Shown: piece by piece, positions 42,576 to 53,539 of the stretch
Numbering within the stretch: the stretch's first letter is position 1
Layout of the letters: the number at the start of each line of letters is the position of its first letter
Origin: Patiria miniata
Lineage: Eukaryota; Echinodermata; Asteroidea; Valvatida; Asterinidae
NCBI RefSeq assembly: GCF_015706575.1
Contig: NW_024037065.1
Coordinates: 310,001-374,000, forward strand
DNA: 64,000 nucleotides
Direction of reading: 5' to 3'
Notes under the pieces: model-generated
Database searches by the model: none
Told to the model about the DNA's origin: nothing
What the model saw: only the letters and a program-made list of their open reading frames with translations
Program-made: the position numbers and the translations under genes

Positions 42576-45500
42576 ATGGCCGATTCAATAGGCCTACCTC
42601 AACCAAAGATGGACTGGGAAACCAATGACAGGCCCCAAGCATATAAGGACTTTAAACAAACTGCTTCCATGTGGTTCGCTGTCAAAAACATTGAGGATAA
42701 AGACCAGCACAATTATATCATTTTGTGGTCTGGGAAAGAGGGTCTCCGTATGTTCAACACATGGGGTCTGACTGACGAAGACCTCAAAAATCCTCAAAAC
42801 ATCTGGGACAAATTCTCCAGCCAGATTGAACCCCAGGACAATTTCCGCATACATCGGTTGGAATTTCAACGGTTTGTCCAGATGGAAACCGAGAGCATTG
42901 ATGACTTCTACACACGATGCAAAGCTAAAGCCATGAAATGCCAATTCGCCAGTGAAACAGCCCTCAATGAGAGAATTATCGAGGTTCTCATCTCAGGGGT
43001 AAAATACTCTGAGGTGCAAAAGAAACTGCTCCGAAAGGACGACAAACTGCAACTCAAAGACGCCTTGGACATTTGCCGAGCACACGAAGGCAGTGTCATG
43101 CATATGGCACAACTGAGCCATATTGGCAAGGCCCAGGTGGACGTCGTCAGGACGCGAGGACAATGCAAAAACTGTGGTGGACGACACCCATATCGACCTC
43201 GCGATAAGTGTCCCGCATACGGCACAACATGCAATGGCTGCGGCAAAGATGGACACTGGCAACACATGTGCCTCAGTACAGCAGGCACTAAGACTAAACC
43301 ACGTACCACACGCAAATCACGCACGCGTACCAGAGGATCATACTCACCTAAACGCGGTCGTCGGTCTTCATCGCGCTCCAAACCTCGTAAATCCAACGAG
43401 GTAAACGCGGTTGAATATGAAGTGACTGATATGCAGGACCAGTTTGAGAACATCGCTTTCGACACCATCACAGCCCAGCACAATCACGATGACGTTGAGC
43501 GTTCTACTGACACTCGCGATGAACTTTTCGCAATACTTCGCATCAAACTGAAACATCGTCCTGGATCACACACGCTTAAAGTCAAGGTCGACACAGGTGC
43601 ACAAGGGAACATACTCCCCCTTCGCACATTTCGACGCATGTTTCCGCGATCACTGGACGCAGATGGGTATCCTCAGCCGGGCTCCACTACACCGCAAAGT
43701 ACGCTTCTCACAGCCTACAATGGAACCCGAATTCAACAATACGGATGCGTCAAAATTCCATGCAGCTACGGTGAGACAGACTGGCTTGACGCAGATTTCT
43801 TCGTCGCCGATACTACAGGTCCGGCAATCCTTGGACTTCCGACCTCACGAGCTCTCCACCTCATCACGCTCAACTGTGCGATACGCAAAACACCACGACG
43901 CAGTGACAGTTCCGTGGGTGTTCATCGCACATCGCAGACACAACGCGAGCCCATCCAGCCAATACCAACGAAAGATGACCTCCAGAGCATGTATCCTGAT
44001 CGCTTCACTGGGATTGGTAAATTCCCCGGTGAATACCATATCACGCTACGAGAGGATGCATGTCCGGTCGTACATCCTCCACGAAAGTACCCAATCCAGA
44101 TCAAGGAGGAGCTTAAGACTGAACTGGACAGAATGGAAAGCATGAATGTCATTACCAAGGTCACGGAGCCCACAGACTGGGTTTCGTCACTGGCATTCAG
44201 CAGAAAGCCCAACGGCAGTCTTCGCGTGTGCCTAGACCCGCAAGCACTGAACAAAGCCTCCAAGCGGACATATCACAAAACGCCAACACTGGAAGAAATC
44301 ACACATCAGTTCAGTGGCGCTAAAGTGTTCAGCAAGCTGGATGCACGACATGGGTACTGGAGCATCGTGCTGGATGAGGAGTCCAGTATCTTGACAACCT
44401 TCAATTCGCCATTTGGACGGTATCGTTTCCGTCGCCTACCCTTCGGGCTGAAAGTCTCCCAGGATATCTTCCAGGAGAAAATGGACATGATCCTGGAGCA
44501 ATGCCCTGGCACTTTGGGGATTGCAGATGATATCGCAGTCTTCGGTTCTACAGTCGAAGAACATGACAAACACTTACACAACCTCATGCAAGTCGCTCGC
44601 AAACACGGCCTGATCTTCAATCTCAGCAAGTGCGAGGTGAGAACCCCTTGCATTAAGTTCTTCGGATGCCTGTACGATGCCTCTGGTGTGCACCCCGACC
44701 CGGAGAAGGTGCAAGACATACATGCGCTTCCTGCACCGCAGAATGTCAACGAACTTCAGCAGTTTCTGGGCATGGTGCAGTACCTCGCGCCGTTTCTCCC
44801 CAGACTCGCTGATCATACGGACACACTCCGCGCACTGCTACGCAAAGAAAGCGAGTGGCAGTGGACGGAATCGCACCAGAAAGCATTCGAAAATGTCAAG
44901 TCGCTAATCGGTACTGAATGTACGCTCACCCACTTCGACCCTCGACAACCCACAGTGCTACAGGTCGACGCGTCTCTGAAAGGACTCGGAGCGGCACTCC
45001 TGCAAAACAACAAACCTGTGGCATTCGCGAGCAAAGCACTGACAGAAACTGAGAAACGATACGCAAACATCGAACGCGAGTTGCTTGCAGTGGTGTTTGG
45101 TTGTACACGATTCCACACTTACCTTTACGGGTCAAAGTTCGTTGTGGAGTCTGACCACAAGCCCTTGGAGAACATCCAACACAAAAGCCTCGCTAACACA
45201 CCCCCAAGACTCCAGCGTATGATGTTGCGTTTGCAGCCCTATGATTTCACGATCGTATACAAGCCGGGACGCGAACTATTACTCGCAGACGCTCTTTCGC
45301 GACTCAATCCCGCGTATGGCCCTCAGATCAACTTCGATACGACAATCTACGCCATACAGTTCTCTCAAGCTAGACTCACTCAGCTCAAGCAAGAGACAGC
45401 TAGTGATTCTACTCTACGACCATTGTCTGAGACAATCATGACTGGCTGGCCGGAGGATCCCAAGGATCTGCCTAAATGCATACGTCACTACTGGTCATGT

Positions 45501-46727
45501 AGAGACGAACTGTCGGTCGACAACGGCCTAGTCGTCAAGGGAGACAGAATCATCATTCCCGAATCCATGCAACAAGAGACACTCGCAAAAATACACGCCG
45601 GACACCAAGGTGTCAACAAATGCCAACTGCGAGCCAAAGTGTGCGTGTATTGGCCAGGTATCAACAAGGACATTGAACAGTTGGTTGGGAAATGTGTTGT
45701 GTGCCAAACACATCAGCGCAAGCAGTCTCATGAGCCTCTACTACCTCATGAGATACCCCAGCGGCCTTGGCAGACCGTCGGAACGGATCTATTCCATTTT
45801 GACAATGCTGACTACCTCATCATCGCGGACTATTATTCCAAAGCTACATTTGTACGTCGCGTGAGTGGTCAGTGTTCGAGTGCAGCGGTAATAACTCTCA
45901 CAAAACAAATCTTCAGTGAGCAAGGTATCCCCACCAAAGTCATAAGTGACAATGGGCCGCAGTACGACAGCCGTGAGTACCACAAATTCTCCCAAGACTG
46001 GGAATTTGATCACGTAACATCAAGCCCAAGGTATCCAAGGAGTAACGGTTTCATCGAGCGGATGATACAGACTGTGAAATTGACCTTGACAAAGGCAAAG
46101 CAGTCCAACATGGACCCCTACCTTGCACTCCTATGCCTCCGCACAACTCCGATAGACAGTGCTCTTCCCTCACCTGCAGAGCTACTCAATGGTCGCAAAC
46201 TCAAGGACAATCTTCCGTCGAAGATTCGACACAACCGGCACGACAAAGATGACGTGTATGCCAGGTTGGCCCAGCGCCAAGACAAACAGAAGGAGTGCCA
46301 TGACCGTGATGGTATGCGCAAACTATCATCACTGGTACCGGGACAACACGTGACGGTTCAAGATCATCACACTGGGAAATGGACACCCGCAGTTGTCAAA
46401 GATGCTTGTCCAGAACCCAGATCATTCATTGTTCAGACACCAACTGGACAAAGCTTACGCCGTAACAGAGTGCACATTCGCAATACTGAACCAATGAGAA
46501 AGACACTCCGCTTTGCAGACCCACCAGTTGCTAGCGTACATACCCCGTCACTCAACCCACATGCCCCCAAGTCTATACTGAGGAAGACTGGGAGCAAGTC
46601 TACTGATCAGAAACAACACAGTGACAACAACAACTCTATCACTAACTTACCTGCTGTGGCTACTGAACCATACCGTACACGCAGTGGCCGCGTAGTGAAG
46701 AAACCACAAAGACTGATTGAAACATAA
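42576..46727 (+). CDS. Ty3/Gypsy Gag-Pol polyprotein (1383 residues)
   Basis: One open frame. Gag about residues 1-190; two Cys/His knuckles about 197-232 (the second is CNGCGKDGHWQHMC, CX2CX4HX4C); aspartic protease with VDTGAQGN near 338; reverse transcriptase about 500-700 with GIADDIAVFG; RNase H about 790-905 (VDASLKGLGAALLQ); integrase with the zinc region HAGHQGVNK...CVVCQTH near 1008-1050 and the DDE core (GTDLFHF, ISDNGPQY, NGFIERMIQ). The order RT-RNaseH-IN defines Ty3/Gypsy. No envelope frame. Many family members express Gag and Pol from one frame like this. Confidence 0.93.
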   Translation: MADSIGLPQPKMDWETNDRPQAYKDFKQTASMWFAVKNIEDKDQHNYIILWSGKEGLRMFNTWGLTDEDLKNPQNIWDKFSSQIEPQDNFRIHRLEFQRFVQMETESIDDFYTRCKAKAMKCQFASETALNERIIEVLISGVKYSEVQKKLLRKDDKLQLKDALDICRAHEGSVMHMAQLSHIGKAQVDVVRTRGQCKNCGGRHPYRPRDKCPAYGTTCNGCGKDGHWQHMCLSTAGTKTKPRTTRKSRTRTRGSYSPKRGRRSSSRSKPRKSNEVNAVEYEVTDMQDQFENIAFDTITAQHNHDDVERSTDTRDELFAILRIKLKHRPGSHTLKVKVDTGAQGNILPLRTFRRMFPRSLDADGYPQPGSTTPQSTLLTAYNGTRIQQYGCVKIPCSYGETDWLDADFFVADTTGPAILGLPTSRALHLITLNCAIRKTPRRSDSSVGVHRTSQTQREPIQPIPTKDDLQSMYPDRFTGIGKFPGEYHITLREDACPVVHPPRKYPIQIKEELKTELDRMESMNVITKVTEPTDWVSSLAFSRKPNGSLRVCLDPQALNKASKRTYHKTPTLEEITHQFSGAKVFSKLDARHGYWSIVLDEESSILTTFNSPFGRYRFRRLPFGLKVSQDIFQEKMDMILEQCPGTLGIADDIAVFGSTVEEHDKHLHNLMQVARKHGLIFNLSKCEVRTPCIKFFGCLYDASGVHPDPEKVQDIHALPAPQNVNELQQFLGMVQYLAPFLPRLADHTDTLRALLRKESEWQWTESHQKAFENVKSLIGTECTLTHFDPRQPTVLQVDASLKGLGAALLQNNKPVAFASKALTETEKRYANIERELLAVVFGCTRFHTYLYGSKFVVESDHKPLENIQHKSLANTPPRLQRMMLRLQPYDFTIVYKPGRELLLADALSRLNPAYGPQINFDTTIYAIQFSQARLTQLKQETASDSTLRPLSETIMTGWPEDPKDLPKCIRHYWSCRDELSVDNGLVVKGDRIIIPESMQQETLAKIHAGHQGVNKCQLRAKVCVYWPGINKDIEQLVGKCVVCQTHQRKQSHEPLLPHEIPQRPWQTVGTDLFHFDNADYLIIADYYSKATFVRRVSGQCSSAAVITLTKQIFSEQGIPTKVISDNGPQYDSREYHKFSQDWEFDHVTSSPRYPRSNGFIERMIQTVKLTLTKAKQSNMDPYLALLCLRTTPIDSALPSPAELLNGRKLKDNLPSKIRHNRHDKDDVYARLAQRQDKQKECHDRDGMRKLSSLVPGQHVTVQDHHTGKWTPAVVKDACPEPRSFIVQTPTGQSLRRNRVHIRNTEPMRKTLRFADPPVASVHTPSLNPHAPKSILRKTGSKSTDQKQHSDNNNSITNLPAVATEPYRTRSGRVVKKPQRLIET

Positions 46728-47250
46728 GCCTGTTTCAAGTAACGCTTAGAGACAACAAATTCATTTTTTTTTAAGTTTTATTCTTTTAATGTATTTTTTT
46801 TGTCGTTACAAGGCACAGAAAGAAGTACCAGCGTAAAAGAAAAAAGTAACTAAGTAAAGACAATTTTAGTTCACTTTGTTCAACAAAGAAACAATATTTT
46901 TTTATGCAGACAAATTTTAAGTTTTGTTTTTGTCATTTAGAAAATAAGAGAAAAGTGTGCGAAAAGGATGTGTTACAACATCAAAGTTACTTAAAAGTGT
47001 TCCGAAAATAGATTTCCAAAAAAAAGAGTTCCTAAAATATATTGTTGATAATAAGCAAGACAGTAGAAAAGTTTCCTACTTGGTTCAGCAAATTAGATGA
47101 CAATTTGGCGATTAGTTCATTCCTTAGACACACAGGACAATCCTTAGACACACAGGACAATTCATTGTATATGTATTTCCAATTTTGCTACAAAATCTAG
47201 TTCATTTAACCCTCACTTTCATTCATAGATTTTGTTCTCAAAAGGGGGGA
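46728..47250 (+). other. Gypsy 3' untranslated part with polypurine tract
   Basis: AT-rich, no ORF, ending in AAAAGGGGGGA (47240-47250) immediately before the 3' LTR, as expected for a plus-strand primer. Confidence 0.8.
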
Positions 47251-47397
47251 TGTAATGGGACCATGCATATTCATATAACCTTTGATCTATATCTCCCAGG
47301 GTTACTTGATTACTGTACATGGAGCGTGGAACATGAGCTACAGAACTTCACTTAATACATCGTTAGTCTTGTCATTATTCTATCATATCATATCACA
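47251..47397 (+). repeat. 3' LTR of Ty3/Gypsy element
   Basis: 147 bp, identical to the 5' copy, followed by the GGTTC duplication. Confidence 0.93.
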
Positions 47398-48702
47398 GGT
47401 TCCACTGGTGAATGCTGCCCATCAGCCGGTTCCACTGGTGAATGCTTCCCCCACACGGTTCCACTGGTGAATGCTGCCCATCAGCCGGTTCCACTGGTGA
47501 ATGCTCCCCCCGCATGGTTCCACTGGTGAATGCTGCCCCCCCCCCCCCCCCCACACGGTTCCCATGATGAATGCTGTCCCCCAGACAGTTTTTCTTGTGA
47601 ATGCAACGATGATCACCACCACACAGGTTCCCCATCACATGTCAGCCCCTGCCACAATGACGGCCCCAGCCACATTGACAGGTCCGACCACGTCGACTGC
47701 CCCAGTGGCACAGCAGGGACTTGCTTCAGCAACTCCAAGACAGTCGACGGACTTGAACTTGACAGTTGGCCAATCTGCCCCGGTGGCTTCATCAGCACCA
47801 GGAATTTCTGGTGTAGCTCAAGTCGGATCCGGTGGTGAGTATATGTTCGTGCAAAGAGAGGAGTGTCTTCCACAACCCATTGTTCGTGTTAATGTGGGCA
47901 CCCCATTGGGTTTACATGTTCCTCAGGCAATTAAAGAGAAAATTTGGCAGGATGTGTTTGTTGATTTTTCTTTGTTGTATCATGATTCGGCCTCAGCAGT
48001 TCTTGCAAGAGCCGATGTGGTCTCCTCAAACCTGACTCTAAGTTTGGAGGGTGAAAAGTTGGTAGAGCGCAAGCCAGGGCCAACCCGGCGCAAAATTGAT
48101 TCACTGGATATGTTGCAGTCTGCGTTTCACACGTTTATGTCAATTTGCTTGAGCAAACATTCGTCCCGTTGCTCTGAGTTGCTGAAATATGCTGAAATAA
48201 TTCGGCTTGCCTCAGTTCAGTTCCCTGGGTTCGCATGGCGGACATATGATGAGCAATTTTGATTGAAACAAGAAATTGATCCTGCGCGGTGTTGGGGAGA
48301 CCTTGATTATGAGTTGTGGCTTACTGTTGCAGCAGCCAGTGTTACGGGGCATACACACACACAGCAGCGAGGCACATTTGCTCCACCTCGTGCTAGAGCA
48401 GCTGGCAGCCGGACAGGCCAATGTTATGCCTTCAATGGTCAAAATGGTTGTCACTGTCATGACTGCCGCTATGCTCATAATTGTAGTAAATGTCAGCGCA
48501 GTGGTCATGGGGCTTATCGCTGTAGAGTGGGAGGGCCAACACGATGGGTCAATGCATCTAATGCAAACACACCAATGCATGCCAGGCAGCAACGAGCTCT
48601 CCCTGCAAAGCGCGTGTTCCACCTGCAACACATAGGGCTGACACTGCAGCCAATCGGTCTACTTCCAAACAGACCTCGTCAGCTTTGGGGGGAACCACTA
48701 TG
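47398..48702 (+). pseudogene. Ngaro-2 gag-like region, right part
   Basis: Continues the minisatellite, then the conserved Gag-like domain (GTPLGLHVPQAIKEKIWQDV, SAFHTFMSICL, LLKYAEIIRLASVQFPG) and the Cys/His cluster (CYAFNGQNGCHCHDCRYAHN). About 50-60% like Ngaro-1 by eye. Broken fossil. Confidence 0.65.
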
Positions 48703-48930
48703 AGTTCTTTTCGTCCTTCCAACACCAATTAATACATCGGTTTTACACAAAATTATGGTTGGTTGAATACTTTGTGCCAGATGATGTTAATGTATTGCGC
48801 TCTGGTTTTACTTCAGGGTTTAGTTTGTGTTATAAAGGTCCTAGAGTAGCTCGTGAATCAGATTGTTTGTCCTCAGCAGCCAGTAACCCCCATATAGTGC
48901 AACAGAAAAAAACTCACAACAAAAATTGAA

Positions 48931-50320
48931 TTGGGCAGGATTGCAGGGCCATTTACTGATCCCCCTTTTCCAAATTTGCAGTGTTCTCCCATTGGTTTGG
49001 TACCCAAACATGAACCAAATAAATTCCGATTAATTCAACATCTGTCCTTCCCAGCTGGACAGTCGGTAAATGATTTTAATGACAAAGATCTCTTTGTAGT
49101 TCACTATGCTTACTTTGATAAAGCGGTGCAGTTGGCTGTACAAGTTGGGAAGGGGCATGGATGGCCAAAGCGGATATTAAATCTGCGGTTATTACCGGTA
49201 TCTCCTGCTGATTATGAGCTGCTTGAGTTTAAATTTGGTGGAATGTACTACTATGATAAGTGTTTACCGATGGGTTGTAGTATTTCCTGTTTACTGTTTG
49301 AGAAATTTAGTACGTTTTTGGAATTTCGTGTAAAGTTTATTTCTCGATCAATGTCGTTGACTCCCAACCTTGATGATTTTTTGTTCGTGGGAGCGTCATT
49401 TGCAAATTGTGCAGAGTTGCTTACCACGTTCACAGGCAATAATGTGCGGAACTTGGGGTCCCTTTGGCAGAGGAGAAAACTGTAAGGCCAGTACAGACTA
49501 TCACATATTTAGGATTGGAGATCGATGCAGTGGCTGGAAAAATTCGGGTTCCCCAGGTTAAGGTCAGAGCAATTACTCAACTGATCCACAAGGCACTTGG
49601 CAAACGGAAGATGTCATTGGTCGAAATACAGTCCATTGTTGGTTCACTTAATTTCTTGTGCAGGGCGATTCCTCCTTGAAACGAGCCTATTTGCGGCGCT
49701 TACTTTCCCTTACAAAGGGGCTTACACAGCCTTATCATAGGGTTCGTATTTCCAAAGGTGCAAGATTAGATTTACTGGCATGGCTCGATTTCATTACACA
49801 CTACAATGGGACTTCAGTATTTGCTAACCTTGAGTGGCAGTCCAATGAAGCGCTTGACCTTTTCACTGATGCTGCTGCTAGCATAGGATATGGGGCATAT
49901 TTTCAAGGCAAATGGTTCCAAGGTCGATGGCATGATAGTTTATTGCACAATCCTCCTTCAATTGCCCTCTTCGAGCTGTACCCGCTGCTTATTGCGCTGA
50001 AATGCTGGGCTCCACTTCTTGCTGGCCGGAAGGTCTTATTCCATACAGACAACACTGCTGTTGTGACCATCGTCAACAAAAAATCATCTTCTTGTGAACG
50101 GATTATGCAGCTTGTCCGTTGGTTTGTGTTGCAATGTTTACATTTTAATGTTTCATTCAGAGCAGTTCATGTACCAGGTCAATGTAATGAGATAGCAGAT
50201 GCTTTATCCCGTTTTCAGATGTCCCGTTTCCGGCCAGCCGCCCCTTTAGCGGATGCGGACATGACCCCCCTTCCTCAGCTGCCTCAATTTTGGTGGATGG
50301 CGAGGAGGATCGATTACTAG
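48931..50320 (+). pseudogene. Ngaro-2 RT/RNase H region
   Basis: Shows CSPIGLVPKHEPNKFRLI, LPMGCSISCLLFEKF, an LDDFLFVG box, and RNase H motifs LDLFTDAAASIGYGAYFQGK and HVPGQCNEIADALSR. Broken fossil in several open stretches. Confidence 0.7.
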
Positions 50321-50529
50321 GCGCAGCCCTTGCACAGACTACGCACAAGACCTATGCAGCGGGTTGGATAGCCTTGGTCAATGCTCTCGTCGTTATTCGT
50401 CCCGTACGCGATCAATCGCCGGCATATATCCTCACGCGCTATGCACATGCATGTAAAATTACAGCGCGAGCAGCGACCTCACGCGGCCACTATTTTTATA
50501 TGCAAATCAGTTGAGGACGATCTCGAGCC

Positions 50530-51365
50530 TTGGTTCAATCGTCGGCAAAAGCTTATGTTGGATTTCTAGCGCACGAACTCGTATGCGAATCTTGTAATGA
50601 GATTCGTCGTTTCATAGCATGGCTGTCCTTGCGCGGTCTGTCCCCAGTCACCATTACCACATATGTATCAGGGGTTAGTTATTATTTTAAATTAAGTGGC
50701 CAGTGTGACCCCACGAATGATTTTCTTGTAGCTAAGCTAATGGAGGGTGCACGGCGCTTACAGCCAACAGTAGATTGTAGAGTACCAATCACTTTGAACA
50801 TACTTGAACAGATTACCACGGTGTGTTCCACACGATATGAGTCAGTTATGTTTCGGGCAGTGTTTTTAACTGCCTTTTTTGGATTTATTTGGAGTTGGAG
50901 AATTCACAGTTTCTTCCAAACACCACATACTGAATGGGGTATTGTCAGTATCGGATATTCAGATTTGTGATAGCAACACGCCGAATGTGTCTGTTCTCAT
51001 TGTTTTTAGGCACGCAAAAAACAATCAGCATGGCCCCCACAAACTATTCGCATGGTGCAATCTCGTAAAAAAGCCTTTGCCCAGTCTCAGCGTTGCTTGT
51101 TTATGTAGGAGTCCGGCCACCTTCAATGGGCCCATTTTTCTGTCACTTTGATGGTCAGCCACTCACACCATATCAATTGAATACAGGTTTACGGAAGGCA
51201 GGTGATTTTGCAGGTCTGTCACACCTGCATATTCGGGGGCATTCTTTTAGAATAGGTGCGGCATCTGCAGCGGCAGAACTAGGCGTGCCATATGACGACA
51301 TTCGCAGTATGGGTCGCTGGCGGTCAGCTTGTTTTTTTGTCATACATTCGCCCTGTGCCAAGTTG
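50530..51365 (+). pseudogene. Ngaro-2 tyrosine recombinase region
   Basis: FIAWLSLRGLSPVTITTYVS, SRYESVMFRAVFLTAFF-like and HSFRIGAASAAAELG with MGRWRS motifs mark a Ngaro recombinase. Broken fossil. Confidence 0.68.
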
Positions 51366-51714
51366 TAATTTCAATAGTAAATAGAGAGATAAATGTGATA
51401 TTTTGGGAAAAATTTTCCTAGTCTAACAGTATAACAGTGTAACAGTATAACAGTAATGTCAGGTGCATTATTGGAGGGCATGTTTACATGTAATTATCCT
51501 CGTGTGTAATGTGTAACTCTAATCACATTTTATTGTAACGATATCTTCTACTCGAAGCACTTGTCACTCAATGCATAGATTGTCAGGTGTTCATTAAGAT
51601 ACAATAGTTGGTTTTGGAGAATCTAATTTTGTAATTTCTGCTTTATCCTTTATGTGGGCAATGCTTGAGATGCCATTTCTTTGTACATTCTTCCTTAAAT
51701 TTAGATTGTGTGGG

Positions 51715-52215
51715 ATTGTGGGTGATTCGATCATTCGACGAGCTGAGCGACCACTGAGTTTGCCAGTGAGGGTAGTTTGGAAGGGCTAGGGGCTGCAGGC
51801 GTAGGTGTGGTAGCTAACCTGCTATCTGGTTTGTCGTCTCGGGCTCGATCTCCCCCGTGATTGCCGGTCATACACATTGGAACAAATGACCTTGTAAACA
51901 CAGATGAGAATGCGCTTCGGCAGCGTATTAGTGTTCTTTTGCGCGATTGCGCGCAAGCTTAACCCCAAGCTCTGCTAGTGTGGTCTGACATTTTGCCGCG
52001 CGTTTTTTATATTGGCGCGCGATTCCAATCCGCAATTGAGTGGAAGCGGCGCACGGTCAACCGGTGGGCTAAAGCGCAATGTGCTGCAGTTCATGCCTAT
52101 TGCCTGCACCACCCCTAGTTTGTGTGGTCAGAGACCTCCCTGTTTAACTACGATGGGGTACACCTGTCTCCCTATGGGAATGATGTTTTTGCGGCCAATC
52201 TGCGACAGGGTATTT
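51715..52215 (+). pseudogene. Ngaro-2 SGNH hydrolase region
   Basis: VGDSIIRRAERPL, IHIGTNDLVN and YDGVHLSPYG correspond to SGNH blocks I, III and V, in the same place after the recombinase as in Ngaro-1. Broken fossil. Confidence 0.6.
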
Positions 52216-52455
52216 AATCACTACTGAATTTGTAAGTGTTTCTATCTTTTGTTTTGCATTATAATCATCTTGGGGATGGCTGCCCTTTCCCTGTGGGCGC
52301 GCTCAGTTCTGTTCGCGTTTGGTCAGTTTTTGACGGGTTTAGGCAGCCATTTCCCCTTTCTCATTGTTAAGAGACATTTGATCACTTATAATCCTTGTTG
52401 ATGTTCTAAATATTGTACAGTTGCAATAGCGCTCGCATGCATGTAAATTTACCTT

Positions 52456-52590
52456 GTAGCTTCGGCTCTGTACCCAGCTAAGTCTTGGGTCTGTGCACTC
52501 TGTGGTGCCAGTGGTTGTATTTTGTAGCTTTGGCTCTGTACCCAGCTAACTCTTGGGTCTGTGCACTCTGTGGTGCCAGTGGTTGTATTT
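52456..52590. repeat. 66-bp tandem pair in Ngaro-2 B region
   Basis: Two nearly identical copies of a unit beginning TAGCTTnGGCTCTGTACCCA and ending GTGGTTGTATTTTG. Confidence 0.75.
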
Positions 52591-52787
52591 TGTTCACTCA
52601 GTAGTGTTCAAAATCATGGGAGTGTGTACGCCCCATGTGTGACCGGTTTGCCCAATCATCGGTATCCGGCTCAGTTTTGAATATGGAAGAATTGGAAATG
52701 AAATGAATTAAAAAGTTTCACATGACTGTGGCATAAATTCACACCTGTGAGTAATCCCTGTGTTTTTGTCATTGAGTCTGAGTATAA

Positions 52788-53343
52788 TCACATAATTATT
52801 CACTCGTGTGTAAAAATGCTTTGATTTAACTTCCTTTTGATAAGTGTAGGTGACTTGAAGATGATGCGTAATAACAAAATAGCGAGTCTGAGTAATTGTT
52901 ACTTTCACACATTCATTATTTATGCAGTATTTATTCACTTGTTTTTAAGATTTAGAGTAAACTTAAGTTTTTTCAGTTACCACAATAAAATAATATATGC
53001 ACATAAACTGCGCGCGCACTGTCATCACTCAACGTACACACGCGCCGCGCGCCCCTCTTTTTGGCAACGTGACGGGGCGCTAGCAGCTAGCTAGCTGCAC
53101 AATAGAGCGCCGAGGTCAATGGTCATCAACGGCTAGGCGGGGGATGTTCCAACTTAAAAGAACTCAAGAAGAACTATATCTTAGGTTTCACCGTCCTGGC
53201 TGGTAAGAATTAATTTTTATTAATCCACAATCTTATTTTATTTTGACGTCGAACAGTGATCAACTGTTTGAGATTTGGTGCTGCATATTATACATAGAAC
53301 ACTTCATAATGATTGAAAGATGACCTAATTCCAGTATGTTAAG
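52788..53343. other. no gene seen; flank of Ngaro-2
   Basis: Another GAGTCTGAGTAA word at 52886 may be a trace of the Ngaro-2 right end. A CpG-rich patch at 53000-53110 lacks ORFs of note. Confidence 0.3.
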
Positions 53344-53532
53344 CAGGGGCGGATCAAGGATTTTTTCCAAAGGGGGGTTCACTTTTCAGGGGTCTTGTGA
53401 TTAAGCAAACACCAAAAATAGCTCCCCTACCTTTTTTTCTGGAATTTATTCCATGACTGCCGTCGGTTTTTTGTATTTTTTTAATTCTACGGTCCAGACT
53501 GTCCCCCGGAACCGCTGCTGGATCCGCCTCTG
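53344..53532. mobile_element. hAT-like MITE (CAGGGGCGGATC ends)
   Basis: 189 bp with inverted ends CAGGGGCGGATCAAGG and CAGAGGCGGATCCAGC (read inward). CAGGGGCGGATCCA is a common end of short hAT-derived elements (recollection). The 8-bp target duplication is not clear. Confidence 0.5.
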
Positions 53533-53539
53533 TTTAGCA

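Larger units (their letters stand above)
42105..47397 (+). mobile_element. Ty3/Gypsy LTR retrotransposon, looks whole and young
   Basis: 5293 bp with two identical 147-bp LTRs (TGTAATGG...TATCACA), a GGTTC target duplication on both sides (42100-42104 and 47398-47402), a primer binding site directly after the 5' LTR, a polypurine tract before the 3' LTR, and one uninterrupted polyprotein frame. The short LTRs and single frame suggest the Mag/SURL-type branch known from sea urchins (inference). It lies inside the gag-like frame of Ngaro-2. No break seen; insertion is recent, as the LTRs show no differences. Confidence 0.92.
41270..52787 (+). mobile_element. older Ngaro element (Ngaro-2), interrupted by Ty3/Gypsy
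   Basis: Broken relative of Ngaro-1 in the same order: gag-like frame from ATG 41720, resumed after the inserted LTR element at 47398 to about 48700; RT and RNase H 48930-50270; tyrosine recombinase 50530-51360; SGNH hydrolase 51715-52215; a B-type end finishing GAGTCTGAGTATAA at 52787, like Ngaro-1. The left limit is approximate and no second A or B copy is recognised. Perhaps ten or so breaks, so clearly older than Ngaro-1. Without the Gypsy insert it spans about 6.2 kb. Confidence 0.75.

Noticed and set aside
42594-46386. Several minus-strand frames of 60-190 codons across the Gypsy element
   Set aside because: All lie antisense to the intact polyprotein and show no domain.
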